Shown here: one piece after another, positions 27,557 through 37,965 of the stretch | Layout of the letters: each line of letters begins with the position of its first letter | Numbering within the stretch: position 1 is the first letter of the stretch | From: Microbacterium sp. zg-Y818 | Lineage (GTDB): Bacteria; Actinomycetota; Actinomycetes; Actinomycetales; Microbacteriaceae | Length of the DNA: 64,000 nt | Reading direction: 5' to 3' | Assembly: GCF_030246905.1 (NCBI RefSeq) | Contig: NZ_CP126741.1 | Coordinates: 2,976,001 to 3,040,000, forward strand | The notes under the pieces: model-generated | Seen by the model: only the letters and a program-made list of their open reading frames with translations | Told to the model about the DNA's origin: nothing | Database searches by the model: none | Translations under genes and position numbers: made by a program

Positions 27557-28267
27557 TCAGCCCCCCAGGTACGCGCGTCGGATCTCGTCCATGCCCCTGA
27601 GCTCGGCCGAGGTGCCCGTGAGGGCGTTGTGTCCGGTCTCGAGCACCGTCGCGGTGTCGACGAGCCGGAAGGCGAGATTGGCGTTCTGCTCGACCACCAG
27701 CATCGCGATCCCCGACTCGCGCCTCAGCCGCGCGATCGCGTCGTAGACGTTCTTGGCGGTGGACGGCGCGAGGCCGAGCGACGCCTCGTCGAGCAGCATG
27801 AGCCGGGGCTTGGCCATGACGCCGCGCGCGACGGCGAGCATCTGCTGTTCGCCCCCGGAGAGCGCAGAGCCGTGCGAGCGGATGCGTTCACGCAGGTTCG
27901 GGAACAGGTCGAGGCAGTACTCGATGTCCGCCGCGATGCCCTTGCGATCCTTGCGCCGGTACGCCCCCACGCGAAGGTTCTCCCGCACCGTGAGCCCGCC
28001 GAGGGTCCCCCGCCCTTCGGGCACGTGGGCGATCCCGAGGGAAGCCACGCGGTCGGGCCGGCTGCCGCGGATGTCCTTGCCGTCGAAGCGGATGCCGCCA
28101 CCGGCGCGCACCGTCCCGCTGATGGCGCGCAACGTGGTGGTCTTGCCTGCGCCGTTGGCACCGAGGATGCCGACAGCGCCGCCCTCGGGCACCGTCAGCG
28201 ACACACCGTCGAGCACCTGCACGGGTCCGTAGAACGCGGTGACGTCCTCGAGTTCAAGCAGCGTCAT
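27557..28267 (-). CDS. HAAT-family ABC ATPase (LivF-like)
   Basis: 236 residues: Walker A GANGAGKTTT near residue 35, Q-loop region VPEGRGTLGGLTV, signature ALSGGEQQMLAVARG, Walker B LMLLDEASLGLAP, and the LivF C-terminus YLGG. Overlaps the LivG-like gene by 14 nt and ends 1 nt before the LivH-like start. Confidence 0.92.
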   Translation of the reverse strand: MTLLELEDVTAFYGPVQVLDGVSLTVPEGGAVGILGANGAGKTTTLRAISGTVRAGGGIRFDGKDIRGSRPDRVASLGIAHVPEGRGTLGGLTVRENLRVGAYRRKDRKGIAADIEYCLDLFPNLRERIRSHGSALSGGEQQMLAVARGVMAKPRLMLLDEASLGLAPSTAKNVYDAIARLRRESGIAMLVVEQNANLAFRLVDTATVLETGHNALTGTSAELRGMDEIRRAYLGG

Positions 28268-29033
28268 CGACGGCCTCCTTACCGATGTACGCCTCGATGA
28301 CGCGCGGATCGGACTGCGCCTGGGCGGCGGTGCCCTCCATCAGCTTGCTCCCGTGATCGAGCACGACCACCCGGTCGGTCAATGCGGCGATGAGACCCAT
28401 GTGGTGCTCGACGATCACGACGGTGATGTCGTCGTCGCGGATGGCACGCACGGAGTGGATGAGCTGTTCGACCTCGGAGTGCGGCAGGCCCGCGGCCGGT
28501 TCGTCCAGCAGCAGCAGGCTCGGCCGCGACAGCAGCGCGCGGCACAGTTCGATGCCCTTGTGCAGTCCATGCGAGAGCTCGTCGGCAGGCAGGTGCGCCG
28601 CCCAGCCGAGGCCGTGGCGCTCGAGCAGTTCGACCGCCTCGGCGCGAAGCCGGCGCTCGGAGCGCACGGTGCGCGGCAGCCGCAAGGACCAGCTCACCGG
28701 CCCGCCGGGCAGCCGGGTGTGGGCACCCAGCAGCACATTCTCCAGAACGCTCGAGTGCAGCTGCAGGGCCGGATGCTGGAACGTGCGGGCGAGCCCCCGT
28801 TGCGCCAGAGCGGCCGGCGTCGATCCCAGCATCTCCTCCCCGTCGATCGTGATCGAGCCGGAGCTGGGCCGGTAGTGCCCGCTGATGCAGTTGAACAGGG
28901 ACGTCTTGCCCGCGCCGTTGGGTCCAACGAGACCGAAGATCTCCCCCGGCTCGACCGTGAATCCCACGTCACGCAGCACGGTGATGCCGCCGAACCGGAG
29001 GGTGACCTCCTGCAGAGCCAGCCGAGCCGCCAT
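28254..29033 (-). CDS. HAAT-family ABC ATPase (LivG-like)
   Basis: 259 residues from MAARLALQEVTLRFGG. Walker A GPNGAGKTS, the LivG segment TFQHPALQLHSSVLENVL, signature ELSHGLHKGIELCRAL and Walker B LLLLDEPAAGLP. The signature reads LSHG rather than LSGG. First gene of the importer operon, with GGGGAGGTG ahead of the ATG; the in-frame ATG at 29153 lies in the AT-rich control region. Divergent from the MetE-like gene. Confidence 0.9.
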   Translation of the reverse strand: MAARLALQEVTLRFGGITVLRDVGFTVEPGEIFGLVGPNGAGKTSLFNCISGHYRPSSGSITIDGEEMLGSTPAALAQRGLARTFQHPALQLHSSVLENVLLGAHTRLPGGPVSWSLRLPRTVRSERRLRAEAVELLERHGLGWAAHLPADELSHGLHKGIELCRALLSRPSLLLLDEPAAGLPHSEVEQLIHSVRAIRDDDITVVIVEHHMGLIAALTDRVVVLDHGSKLMEGTAAQAQSDPRVIEAYIGKEAVDDAA

Positions 29034-29117
29034 GCTCACCTCCCCGTCGTTGCCACACCGCACACGACGCGAGGCCGGATCCACCCCGCTGTCTGGACGG
29101 TACGGAGTCGCGATTGG

Positions 29118-29129
29118 ATTGTCAACGAT
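29118..29129. promoter_or_regulatory. AT-rich divergent promoter region with a GntR-like half-site repeat
   Basis: ATTGTCAACGAT (5-2-5 inverted repeat, one mismatch) lies in the 198-bp gap between the LivG-like and MetE-like genes. The stretch from about 29108 to 29155 is unusually AT-rich and probably holds both promoters. GATTGT followed by AAC recurs upstream of the second LigM (34346-34357), consistent with joint control. Confidence 0.5.
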
Positions 29130-29231
29130 TTTGGAACGAGTTTTGCAAATCACGGCGGCGAAGAACGGTGCACCCGTAACCTCGCGTCACGCCGCCGGGA
29201 TGAGCCGCACGGCTGAACTAGGGTTACCGGC

Positions 29232-30350
29232 ATGTCCGTGAACCCGCCTTTCCGCGCCGACATCGTCGGCAGCTTCCTGCGTCCCGAAGCCATCAAGAAC
29301 GCCCGCGCGCGCCATGCCGCAGGGGAGCTCGACGATGCCGGACTGCGCGAGGTTGAAGACGACGCGATCGCGGCCCTCGTGGCTCGGGAGGCCGCCGCAG
29401 GACTGAAGGTGGCAACCGACGGAGAGTTCCGCCGGTCATGGTGGCACTTCGACTTCTTCGGAATGCTGGAGGGAGTGAACGTCGTCGAGCTGGACCACGG
29501 CATCCAGTTCCAGGGTGTCCAGACCCGCCCGCTCGGTCTGCGCATCGACGGCGAGATCGCCTTCCCGTCGGCTCATCCGATGATCGAGCACTTCCTCGCG
29601 CTCAAGCCGCTCGCCGATGCCGCCGGCGTGGTGCCGAAGTTCACGATTCCGGCACCGACGGTGCTCGACTTCCGGCTGGAGCGCGATGCGCTCGAGGGGT
29701 CGGCGTATGCGGGACACGACGAGATCTTCGAGGACCTCGCCGCCACCTACCGCGGGGCCGTGCAGGCCTTCTACGACGCCGGCTGCCGTTACCTGCAGTT
29801 CGACGACACCGCGTGGGCCTACCTCTGTTCGGAGGTCGAGATGGCCAAGGCAGCCGAGCGCGGCATCCGCACCGATCATCTCGCCGAGCGCTACGCGGCG
29901 CTGATCAACGCGTCCCTGCGCGACAAGCCCGCGGACATGGTCGTCACCACGCACGTGTGCCGGGGCAATTTCCGCTCGACGTGGATCTCCTCGGGCGGGT
30001 ACGAGCCGGTCGCCGAGCAGCTGCTGGCCGAGACCGCCTACGACGGGTACTTCCTCGAGTACGACAGCGAGCGCGCCGGCGGCTTCGAGCCGCTGCGGTT
30101 CCTGCCGCGGGGTGACAAGGTCGTCGAGCTCGGGCTGGTCACCACCAAGTCAGGCGCTCTCGAGGACCCCGACGAGCTGAAGCGCCGCATCGACGAGGCC
30201 GCGAAGATCGCACCGCTGGAGCAGTTGGCGCTGAGCCCGCAGTGCGGCTTCGCCTCGACCGAGGAGGGCAACGTCCTGACCGAGGCCGAGCAGTGGGCGA
30301 AGATCGAAGAGACCGTCGCGCTGGCCGCGGAGGTGTGGCCCGACGCGTAA
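29232..30350 (+). CDS. MetE-like cobalamin-independent methyltransferase (YxjG/YxjH type)
   Basis: 372-residue single-domain relative of the MetE catalytic barrel. It opens PPFRADIVGSFLRPEAIKNAR, as in YxjG/YxjH proteins. Zinc-ligand candidates are His and Cys in TTHVCRGNFRS, Glu in FLEYDSERAGG and Cys in LSPQCGFAS. Such proteins move methyl groups to homocysteine-like thiols. Between two LigM demethylases, the protein may take methyl groups from methyl-THF (or a demethylation product) into methionine rather than formate; this is inference. The start ATG at 29232 follows a short GGTTACCGGC leader without a clear ribosome-binding site. Confidence 0.8.
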   Translation: MSVNPPFRADIVGSFLRPEAIKNARARHAAGELDDAGLREVEDDAIAALVAREAAAGLKVATDGEFRRSWWHFDFFGMLEGVNVVELDHGIQFQGVQTRPLGLRIDGEIAFPSAHPMIEHFLALKPLADAAGVVPKFTIPAPTVLDFRLERDALEGSAYAGHDEIFEDLAATYRGAVQAFYDAGCRYLQFDDTAWAYLCSEVEMAKAAERGIRTDHLAERYAALINASLRDKPADMVVTTHVCRGNFRSTWISSGGYEPVAEQLLAETAYDGYFLEYDSERAGGFEPLRFLPRGDKVVELGLVTTKSGALEDPDELKRRIDEAAKIAPLEQLALSPQCGFASTEEGNVLTEAEQWAKIEETVALAAEVWPDA

Positions 30351-30371
30351 CCCGCGACGACGGGGCCGGGG

Positions 30372-31154
30372 TCAGCCCGCGGCATCCCCCCGTCCGGCGA
30401 TCGCACGCAGCCACTCGATGGTCGCGTCGGTCATCGGATGCGGTGCGTCCAGGGAGTCGAGGAACTCCCGCGCCTGCACCATCTCGGCCTCCCGCCGCAC
30501 CGCGTGCGTGCGGGTTCCGTCGATCAGGTGGTGCACGGGCTGCAGGTCGGGTGCACCCAGCTCCGACGCGATCTGATCCATCAGCCAGTCCTGGGCGCCG
30601 AAGATCTCCGCGGCCGTGACGCTCTCCACGACGACGGCGGCCAGGCCCTTCATGAACACACTGCGCAGCAGCTTCAGCCGTGCCGCAGCCCCCGGCTCGG
30701 GGCCGACCTCGGTAGCGGGGATGTGCAGTTGCGCGAGAAGCGGACGCAGCCGGCCGATCCCGGGGCCGCTGAGCAGCAGCGGGGTGTCGATCCGCGCGCG
30801 CGGCACCGGGGCCAGGATCGCCACATCCACGAAGGGGATGCCGCGTTCGGCCGCTGCCGACGCGAGCAGTCGCTTGTCGGCGGGTCCGCTCGTGTTCATG
30901 TCCGCGTAGACGCTCGAGGCATCCATCGCCGGCAGCGCTTCGGCCAACACGGATGCCGCAGAGATCGCGCCCACCAGGCTCAGCACCAGGTCGGCCCCGC
31001 GGACGGCGCGGGGGACGTCGACGGCGCGGTCCACGCCCGCCGGGGAGAGCGAGCCGCGCACGTCGGTACCGACGACCGATGCCCCGCGCGTCGGCAGGTC
31101 GCTGGCGTAAATGCTGCCTGCTTCACCCAGGCCGATGACAGCGACCCGCATCAT
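30372..31154 (-). CDS. NAD(P)-binding 6-phosphogluconate-dehydrogenase-like protein
   Basis: 260 residues. The N-terminal Rossmann domain starts MMRVAVIGLGEAGSIYASDL, with YADMNTSGPADKRLL further on. The C-terminal helical domain (FMKGLAAVVVESVTAAEIFGAQDWL) resembles the DUF1932 type found after 6PGDH-like NAD domains. Beta-hydroxyacid dehydrogenases have this layout, but the substrate cannot be told. The ATG overlaps the ligase stop, so it belongs to the ligM2-ligase unit. A role in aromatic side-chain oxidation is possible but unsupported. Confidence 0.7.
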   Translation of the reverse strand: MMRVAVIGLGEAGSIYASDLPTRGASVVGTDVRGSLSPAGVDRAVDVPRAVRGADLVLSLVGAISAASVLAEALPAMDASSVYADMNTSGPADKRLLASAAAERGIPFVDVAILAPVPRARIDTPLLLSGPGIGRLRPLLAQLHIPATEVGPEPGAAARLKLLRSVFMKGLAAVVVESVTAAEIFGAQDWLMDQIASELGAPDLQPVHHLIDGTRTHAVRREAEMVQAREFLDSLDAPHPMTDATIEWLRAIAGRGDAAG

Positions 31155-32788
31155 GCCCTCCGCCACCAGACTCCCGCGCCTGTCGTCGTGGGGGCTGCGG
31201 CGCCGATCAGGACCGCGAGATCCGTCCGCAGCCGGGGAAGGTCGACCTTGCCGTGCGGACTGCGGTCGAGGGAGTCCCGGACGAACAGATGCCGAGGCCT
31301 CTTGTAGCCGGCGAGCCGGGCGTCCACGTGCGCCCGCAGGGCTTCGACGTCGACCTCGGCACCGGTCTCGGTGACGACCACCGCCGTCACCAGTTCGCCG
31401 TAGCGCGCGTCCGGCATGCCGAACACGACCGCGTCGACGATGCCGGGGTAGGCCACGAGGGCGTCCTCCACTTCGGCGGGGTACACCTTCTCCCCTCCGG
31501 TGTTGACCACGGCGCTGCCGCGCCCGAGCAGTTCGACGGTGCCGTCACCACGGGCCACGGCCCAGTCCCCCGGCATGACGTGGCGCACGCCGTCGATGAC
31601 GGGGAACGTCTCGCGCGTCTTGGTCTCATCGCCGAAGTACCCCCGGGGCAGGGTGCCGCGAAAGGCGAGGACGCCGCGCGCACCCGGGATGTGCTGCACG
31701 TCGCGCAGCTCGTCGTCGAGGACGACCGCGCCGGGCAGCAGGCGCAGCTCCCCCGGCAGGTCCGCGGCGGATGTCGTCTCGTTGACGGCGTAGGGGCCGC
31801 CCTCGGTCGAGGCGAGCAGGTCGGTGATCGTGATGGCGCCTCGTGCGTGCCACCGGCGCTTGACCTCCGGGCTGAACCGCATGCCGGAGCTGATCATGGA
31901 CCGCACGCACCCGAACACGTCCAGCCCTGCCCGCTCCACCGCCTCGACCAGCGGCAGCGCGACGGAGTCCCCTGCCACGATGATGCGCGTGGCACCGGCC
32001 TCGACGGCGAATCGCACGGCCGCGTCCGGATCGAATCGCGGCGATGAGGTGACGAGCACCGTGCCACCCAGGGCGAGGGTGTTCATCGAGGTGAACAGGG
32101 CCGTGCCGTGCATGAACGGCGACAGCGGCAGAGTGACCACAGGCGGCCGCGCCGCATCGACTGCGACCGCGACGGCATCCGCCATCGCCTCCGGCATGGA
32201 CAGCCCTGCCGTGGTGTAGATCGAGTAGCTCTGCACCGCGAAGATGTCCTCGCCGCCCCATACAACCGCCTTCGGCCGTCCGGTCGTGCCCCCGGTGTAC
32301 AGGCGCAGCTCGCCCCCCTCCGGCGCCCTCGCCGGCAGCTCACCGCCCCGCGCAACGATCTGCGCCCACGCGGCCGCCTCGGGCGCCGGCCCGTCGTCGA
32401 TCGCCACGATGTGCGGCGCGTCGGGCAAGCCGGCGACGGCCTCGCGGACCACCTCCTCCAGAGACGTCGGGTACACCAGCACTCGGGCCCGGGAATCCTC
32501 CAACAGCGCCCGCACCTCGGGCGCGCGGTACCGATAGTTCAGGGGCACCGGCGCGATCCCCGTCGCGAGGCACGCGAACAGCGCCACGACGTATTCGGGA
32601 CGGTTGTAGAGCAGCAGCGCGACCGCATCGCCCGGCTGCACGCCCAGCTCCCGCAGATAGCCCGCGAAGGCGCCCGCCTCGGAACGCAGCCGCCCGTACG
32701 TCATGGTCTCGGTCGGCGTCACGATCGCGGCGCGGTCGGGCAGCGCGCGGGCCACCGCCTGCCACACGTCGCTGTAGTGCGCCTTCAT
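31151..32788 (-). CDS. AMP-forming acyl-CoA synthetase, substrate unknown
   Basis: 545 residues of the ANL family. The P-loop reads LYTGGTTGRPKAVVWGG (Gly replaces the usual Ser of TSGTTG), followed by LLASTEGGPYAVN, GRGSAVVNTGGEKVYPAEVE and the catalytic Lys in RSPHGKVDLPRL. Closest in style to fatty-acyl/bile-acid-type CoA ligases rather than 4CL. Start at 32788 (MKAHYSDVW) follows GGAAGGG; the frame opens at 32809. Sixty nt downstream of ligM2, so likely co-transcribed. It might activate a methoxycinnamate (ferulate or sinapate) for side-chain removal. Confidence 0.8.
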   Translation of the reverse strand: MKAHYSDVWQAVARALPDRAAIVTPTETMTYGRLRSEAGAFAGYLRELGVQPGDAVALLLYNRPEYVVALFACLATGIAPVPLNYRYRAPEVRALLEDSRARVLVYPTSLEEVVREAVAGLPDAPHIVAIDDGPAPEAAAWAQIVARGGELPARAPEGGELRLYTGGTTGRPKAVVWGGEDIFAVQSYSIYTTAGLSMPEAMADAVAVAVDAARPPVVTLPLSPFMHGTALFTSMNTLALGGTVLVTSSPRFDPDAAVRFAVEAGATRIIVAGDSVALPLVEAVERAGLDVFGCVRSMISSGMRFSPEVKRRWHARGAITITDLLASTEGGPYAVNETTSAADLPGELRLLPGAVVLDDELRDVQHIPGARGVLAFRGTLPRGYFGDETKTRETFPVIDGVRHVMPGDWAVARGDGTVELLGRGSAVVNTGGEKVYPAEVEDALVAYPGIVDAVVFGMPDARYGELVTAVVVTETGAEVDVEALRAHVDARLAGYKRPRHLFVRDSLDRSPHGKVDLPRLRTDLAVLIGAAAPTTTGAGVWWRRA

Positions 32789-32848
32789 GCGAGCCCTTCC
32801 GTTTCGCACCGGCTGCCGCGCCGCTGCACGGCCGCGTGACCGCCGCGG

Positions 32849-34369
<1,521 letters not shown>

Positions 34370-34416
34370 TCACGCGCCGTGTGGTTCGCTGATCGAATCG
34401 CCCGACAGGAGTGGAC

Positions 34417-35172
34417 ATGCCCGGCAGCACCGCCTCGATGCTCGTGATCAGCGCACACGCCGGCGACTTCGTCTGGCGTGCCGGCGGGGCCATCGCGGCC
34501 GCCGCCGCCCGCGGCGAGCGGGTGAGCGTGGTCTGCCTGAGCTATGGCGAGCGGGGCGAATCGGCGAGCCAGTGGCTGCTGGGCAAGTCCCTCGACGAGA
34601 TCAAGGACCTGCGCCGCACCGAGGCGACGGCGGCCGCGGCCGCCCTGGGCGCCGAGATCGAGTTTCTGGATCTGGGCGACTATCCGTTGCGGGAGTCCCC
34701 CGAGGCCGTCGCCGTGCTGGTGGACGTCTACCGCCGCGTACAGCCGACGGTGGTGCTCACCCACACGCTCGCCGATCCGTACAACGGCGACCATCCGGCC
34801 GCCGCGCGCATGGCCCTGCAGGCTCGGGTGCTCGCACAGGCGATCGGCGTGGCGGGCTCTGACGGCACGATGCCGACGAAGGACGAGATCATCGGCGCCC
34901 CGCCGGTGTTCTTCTTCGAGCCGCACCAGCCCGAGCAGTGCGGCTTCTCGCCCAATGTGCTGCTGGACATCACCACCGCCTTTCCCGCAAAGCGCGCGGC
35001 GATGCAGGCCCTCCCGGCGCAGCAGCACATGTGGTCGTACTACACCGACCTCGCGGTGCGGCGGGGCGTGCAGCTCAAGCGCAACGCCGGACCGAACCTG
35101 GGCCTTGCCCACGAGACGATGGGCGAGGCGTACATGCGCTATCTCCCGCAGGTGACCGGAGTGCTGGAGTGA
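34417..35172 (+). CDS. galB: 4-oxalomesaconate hydratase, PIG-L/LmbE type
   Basis: 251 residues of the PIG-L/LmbE zinc-hydrolase fold. The zinc motif is AHAGDF at 13-18 and the second His is in LADPYNGDHPAAARMA; FFFEPHQPEQCGF follows. GalB of Pseudomonas putida is a member of this fold that hydrates 4-oxalomesaconate to 4-carboxy-4-hydroxy-2-oxoadipate, and its usual neighbours galC and galD are directly downstream here. ATG 34417 follows AGGAG; a GTG 6 nt earlier is less likely. The final codons overlap the next GTG start (GTGA). Confidence 0.85.
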   Translation: MPGSTASMLVISAHAGDFVWRAGGAIAAAAARGERVSVVCLSYGERGESASQWLLGKSLDEIKDLRRTEATAAAAALGAEIEFLDLGDYPLRESPEAVAVLVDVYRRVQPTVVLTHTLADPYNGDHPAAARMALQARVLAQAIGVAGSDGTMPTKDEIIGAPPVFFFEPHQPEQCGFSPNVLLDITTAFPAKRAAMQALPAQQHMWSYYTDLAVRRGVQLKRNAGPNLGLAHETMGEAYMRYLPQVTGVLE

Positions 35173-35873
35173 CGCACGTCGTGGTGACCGACATCGAGCG
35201 GGCGGATGCCGCGACGGCCGCCGCCTTCGCCGAGTTCGGCTCTGCCACCGCTCACGAAGCGCTGGGGCGCACCGGCTACGCGGGGTCGCAGATCCGCCCC
35301 ATCCAGCAGGGCGCCGCCATCTCGGGAACCGCGATCACCGTCCGTCTGCCCCCAGGGGACAACCTGATGGTGCACGCCGCGATCGAACAGGCCCGGGAAG
35401 GCGACGTCATCGTGGTGGTCCCGACGGACGGCCCCGCCCACGGGGTCATCGGCGAGCTCATGGCCACGCAGATGCAGGTCCGCGGCGTGCGGGCCTACGT
35501 CACCTCAGGCGGCGTGCGCGACACCGAGGAGCTCCGGCGCATGGGCTTCGCGGTGTGGACCGCACACGTGAGCGCGGAAGGGACCGTCAAGCAGGCAGCC
35601 GGGTCGGTGAACGTTCCGGTCATGCTCGGGTCCGCCCACGTGCACCCCGGCGACATCGTCGTGGCCGACGACGACGGCGTCACGATCGTGCCTCGGGATC
35701 GCGCGGCAGCCACGCTCACGGCGGCCCGCGAGCGCGCAGATCGGGAGAAGGCGAACCGCGCGCGCTACCGCGACGGTGAGATCTCGATGGACATCAACCG
35801 CCTCCGTTCCGTGCTGGATCAGGCCGGGGTGCGGTACGTGACGCAGACGGAGCATGACGGTGCCGGGCGCTGA
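35169..35873 (+). CDS. galC: 4-carboxy-4-hydroxy-2-oxoadipate aldolase (LigK/GalC, RraA-like)
   Basis: 234 residues of the RraA/HMG-CHA aldolase family. It has GSATAHEALGRTGYAGSQIRPI, ISGTAITVRLPPGDNLMVH, and the catalytic Arg-Asp in VTSGGVRDTEEL. Class II pyruvate aldolases of this family split 4-carboxy-4-hydroxy-2-oxoadipate to pyruvate and oxaloacetate. GTG start at 35169 overlaps the galB stop; the next gene starts 20 nt before its end. Order galB-galC-galD supports the assignment over a plain RraA. Confidence 0.88.
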   Translation: MTHVVVTDIERADAATAAAFAEFGSATAHEALGRTGYAGSQIRPIQQGAAISGTAITVRLPPGDNLMVHAAIEQAREGDVIVVVPTDGPAHGVIGELMATQMQVRGVRAYVTSGGVRDTEELRRMGFAVWTAHVSAEGTVKQAAGSVNVPVMLGSAHVHPGDIVVADDDGVTIVPRDRAAATLTAARERADREKANRARYRDGEISMDINRLRSVLDQAGVRYVTQTEHDGAGR

Positions 35874-36939
35874 CCCGCTGAGAGACGGCATCCGCTGCAT
35901 GCTCATGCGCGGCGGCACCTCGAAGGGCGCGTTCTTCCTCGCGGATGACCTGCCCGCCGACGATGATGTGCGCGACGACCTGCTGCTGCGGATCATGGGC
36001 AGTCCCGACCGGGCTCAGATCGACGGCCTGGGCGGCGCGCACCCGCTGACGTCGAAGGTGGCCGTCGTCTCGGCCTCGCCTCTGGCCGACGTCGACATCG
36101 ACTACCTGTTTCTGCAGGTCGGTATCGACGAACCGGTCGTCGCCGATCTGCAGACCTGCGGCAACCTGCTCGCCGGTGTCGGCCCCTTCGCGCTCGAGCG
36201 CGGGCTTCTCTCCGCGCCAGGCGAGGAGTGCACCGTGCGCATCCGCCTGCTCAACACCGGCGGCGTCGCGACGGTCACCTTCAAGGCCCGGGACGGCGCC
36301 CCGACCTACGACGGCGATACCGCCATCGACGGCGTCCCCGGCACGGCGAGCCCGGTGCTCATCGACCTCGCCGGCGGCGGCGGGCCGCTGCTGCCGACCG
36401 GGCAGGTGAGCGAGGAGATCGACGGGCACCGCGTCACCCTCATCGACAACGGGATGCCGGTGGTGCTGCTGCAGGCAGACGAATTCGCCGTGGCCGGTGA
36501 CGAGGACCCGGTGGACCTCGAGCAGCGCGCCGACCTGCGTGCGCAGCTGGAGCGCATCCGACTCGAGGCGGGAAGGCTCATGGGACTCGGCGATGTCGCG
36601 GCGCAGACCGTCCCCAAGCTCATCCTGCTCTCCGCCCCCGCAGCCGGCGGCGCCGTCTCGACGCGCGCGTTCATCCCGACCCGCGTGCACACGTCGATCG
36701 GCGTGCTCATGGCGGCATCCGTCGCTGCCGGCATCCGCATCCCCGGCGCCGTCGGCTCCGACCTCGCCCGCCTCGAGGCGGATGCCGTCGGCACCGACAT
36801 CGAGCACCCCTCGGGCACCTTCCGCGCCGAGGTGACCGTGGCCCAGGATGAGCAGGGACGCTGGCAGGCGTCGTCGAGATCGATCCGCACCGCACGCAAG
36901 ATCTTCGACGGCACGGTGTACCCCCGTCCGCGCCCCTAG
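35854..36939 (+). CDS. galD: 4-oxalomesaconate tautomerase (PrpF-like)
   Basis: 361-residue protein of the diaminopimelate-epimerase-like PrpF family. It opens GIRCMLMRGGTSKGAFF, the GalD/PrpF hallmark, with VADLQTCGNLLAGVGPFAL carrying the conserved Cys and NTGGVATVTF further on. GalD converts keto to enol 4-oxalomesaconate after gallate cleavage. Overlaps galC by 20 nt. PrpF itself (2-methylaconitate isomerase) is the alternative, but no methylcitrate genes are near. Confidence 0.9.
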   Translation: MTVPGADPLRDGIRCMLMRGGTSKGAFFLADDLPADDDVRDDLLLRIMGSPDRAQIDGLGGAHPLTSKVAVVSASPLADVDIDYLFLQVGIDEPVVADLQTCGNLLAGVGPFALERGLLSAPGEECTVRIRLLNTGGVATVTFKARDGAPTYDGDTAIDGVPGTASPVLIDLAGGGGPLLPTGQVSEEIDGHRVTLIDNGMPVVLLQADEFAVAGDEDPVDLEQRADLRAQLERIRLEAGRLMGLGDVAAQTVPKLILLSAPAAGGAVSTRAFIPTRVHTSIGVLMAASVAAGIRIPGAVGSDLARLEADAVGTDIEHPSGTFRAEVTVAQDEQGRWQASSRSIRTARKIFDGTVYPRPRP

Positions 36940-36960
36940 GACCGTCAGAGAGGACGCCCC

Positions 36961-37956
36961 ATGGCCACCAGTGAGAACTTCGACATCGCCCACCTGGGTG
37001 GCGTGGAGCTGTTCACCCCCAAGTTCGAGGAGAGCCTGCATTTCTTCCGCGACCTCCTCGCGATGCGCGAGGTCGCCCGCATCGGCGACTCGGCCTACCT
37101 GCGCTGCTGGGACGAGTACCAGCTCTACACCCTCAAGCTCACCGCCTCGGACACCAACGGCGTCGGCCGCACGCTCTACCGGGCCTCGGGACCCGAAGCC
37201 CTGGAGCGGCGGGTTGCGGCGATCGAACGCAGCGGGTTGGGTCACGGCTGGCGCGATCCCGAGGTGGGAGTGGGGCGCTCCTACGAGTTCGAGGACCCGG
37301 ACGGGCACCTCATGGCCCTGCACTACGACACCGAGCTGTACGTCCCTGACGACGAGGACCGCCCAGCGCTGAAGAATCAGGCGTCGGCCTTTCCCGGCCG
37401 TGGGGTGAACACCCGGAGGATGGACCACATCAACTACCTCGCCGCCGATGTGACGGCGGCGGGTGAGTTCTGGAGCGACGTCATGTGCGCGCGCGAGTCC
37501 GAGCGGGTGCGACTGGATGCCGGTGGCTACGGCGCCCGATGGTTCCGGTTCAACCAGAAGTCCTACGACGTGGTCTACTCCGACGACTGGACGAAGCAGC
37601 GGGGCCGGTTCCACCACTTCGCCCTCGCACCGGACACCCGCGAGGACATCCTGAAAGCCGCCGACATCTTTCTCGAAAACGGGGTGTACATCGAGTACGG
37701 GCCGTACAAGCACGCGATCAACCAGACGTTCTTCCTCTACGTCTGGGAGCCGGGTGGCAACCGGATCGAGCTGGCCAACGCCGGCGCCCGCCTGCTGCTG
37801 GACCCGGACTGGCCGACCGTCGAGTGGTCCCAGGCCGAGCGCGCCAAGGGACAGGCGTGGGGGATGAAGACGATCCCGACCTTCCACACCCACGGCACTC
37901 CGTATGTGCAGGATCAAGAGGAGCTGGATCGCCGGGCGCTCGCGGGCGAACTCTGA
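36961..37956 (+). CDS. type I extradiol (VOC-fold) ring-cleavage dioxygenase, gallate candidate
   Basis: 331 residues with two vicinal-oxygen-chelate domains (about 8-130 and 152-290). Fe(II) ligands of the second domain are intact: His156 (MDHINYL), His218 or 219 (GRFHHFAL) and Glu270 (GGNRIEL). Asn158 and Tyr260 match second-sphere positions of homoprotocatechuate 2,3-dioxygenase (Asn157, Tyr257 there). It follows galB-galC-galD in one direction, so it most likely opens gallate or 3-O-methylgallate. Known gallate dioxygenases (GalA, DesB, LigAB) are of the unrelated type II fold. Homoprotocatechuate or catechol are alternative substrates, but no hpa or meta-pathway genes lie nearby. Confidence 0.8.
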   Translation: MATSENFDIAHLGGVELFTPKFEESLHFFRDLLAMREVARIGDSAYLRCWDEYQLYTLKLTASDTNGVGRTLYRASGPEALERRVAAIERSGLGHGWRDPEVGVGRSYEFEDPDGHLMALHYDTELYVPDDEDRPALKNQASAFPGRGVNTRRMDHINYLAADVTAAGEFWSDVMCARESERVRLDAGGYGARWFRFNQKSYDVVYSDDWTKQRGRFHHFALAPDTREDILKAADIFLENGVYIEYGPYKHAINQTFFLYVWEPGGNRIELANAGARLLLDPDWPTVEWSQAERAKGQAWGMKTIPTFHTHGTPYVQDQEELDRRALAGEL

Positions 37957-37965
37957 CGCCGCGGG

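Noticed and set aside
24345..29033. True branched-chain amino acid importer.
   Set aside because: Sequence alone allows it, but its position between aromatic demethylation units and beside a GntR-FCD gene makes an aromatic substrate more likely; gene symbols livKHMGF were therefore not assigned.
35854..36939. PrpF-type 2-methylaconitate isomerase (methylcitrate cycle).
   Set aside because: Same family, but no prpC/prpD/acnD neighbours; overlap with galB and galC favours GalD.
35794..37917. Open frame of 707 codons on the minus strand across galD and the dioxygenase gene.
   Set aside because: Antisense to genes with intact catalytic motifs; no family resemblance in its own product.
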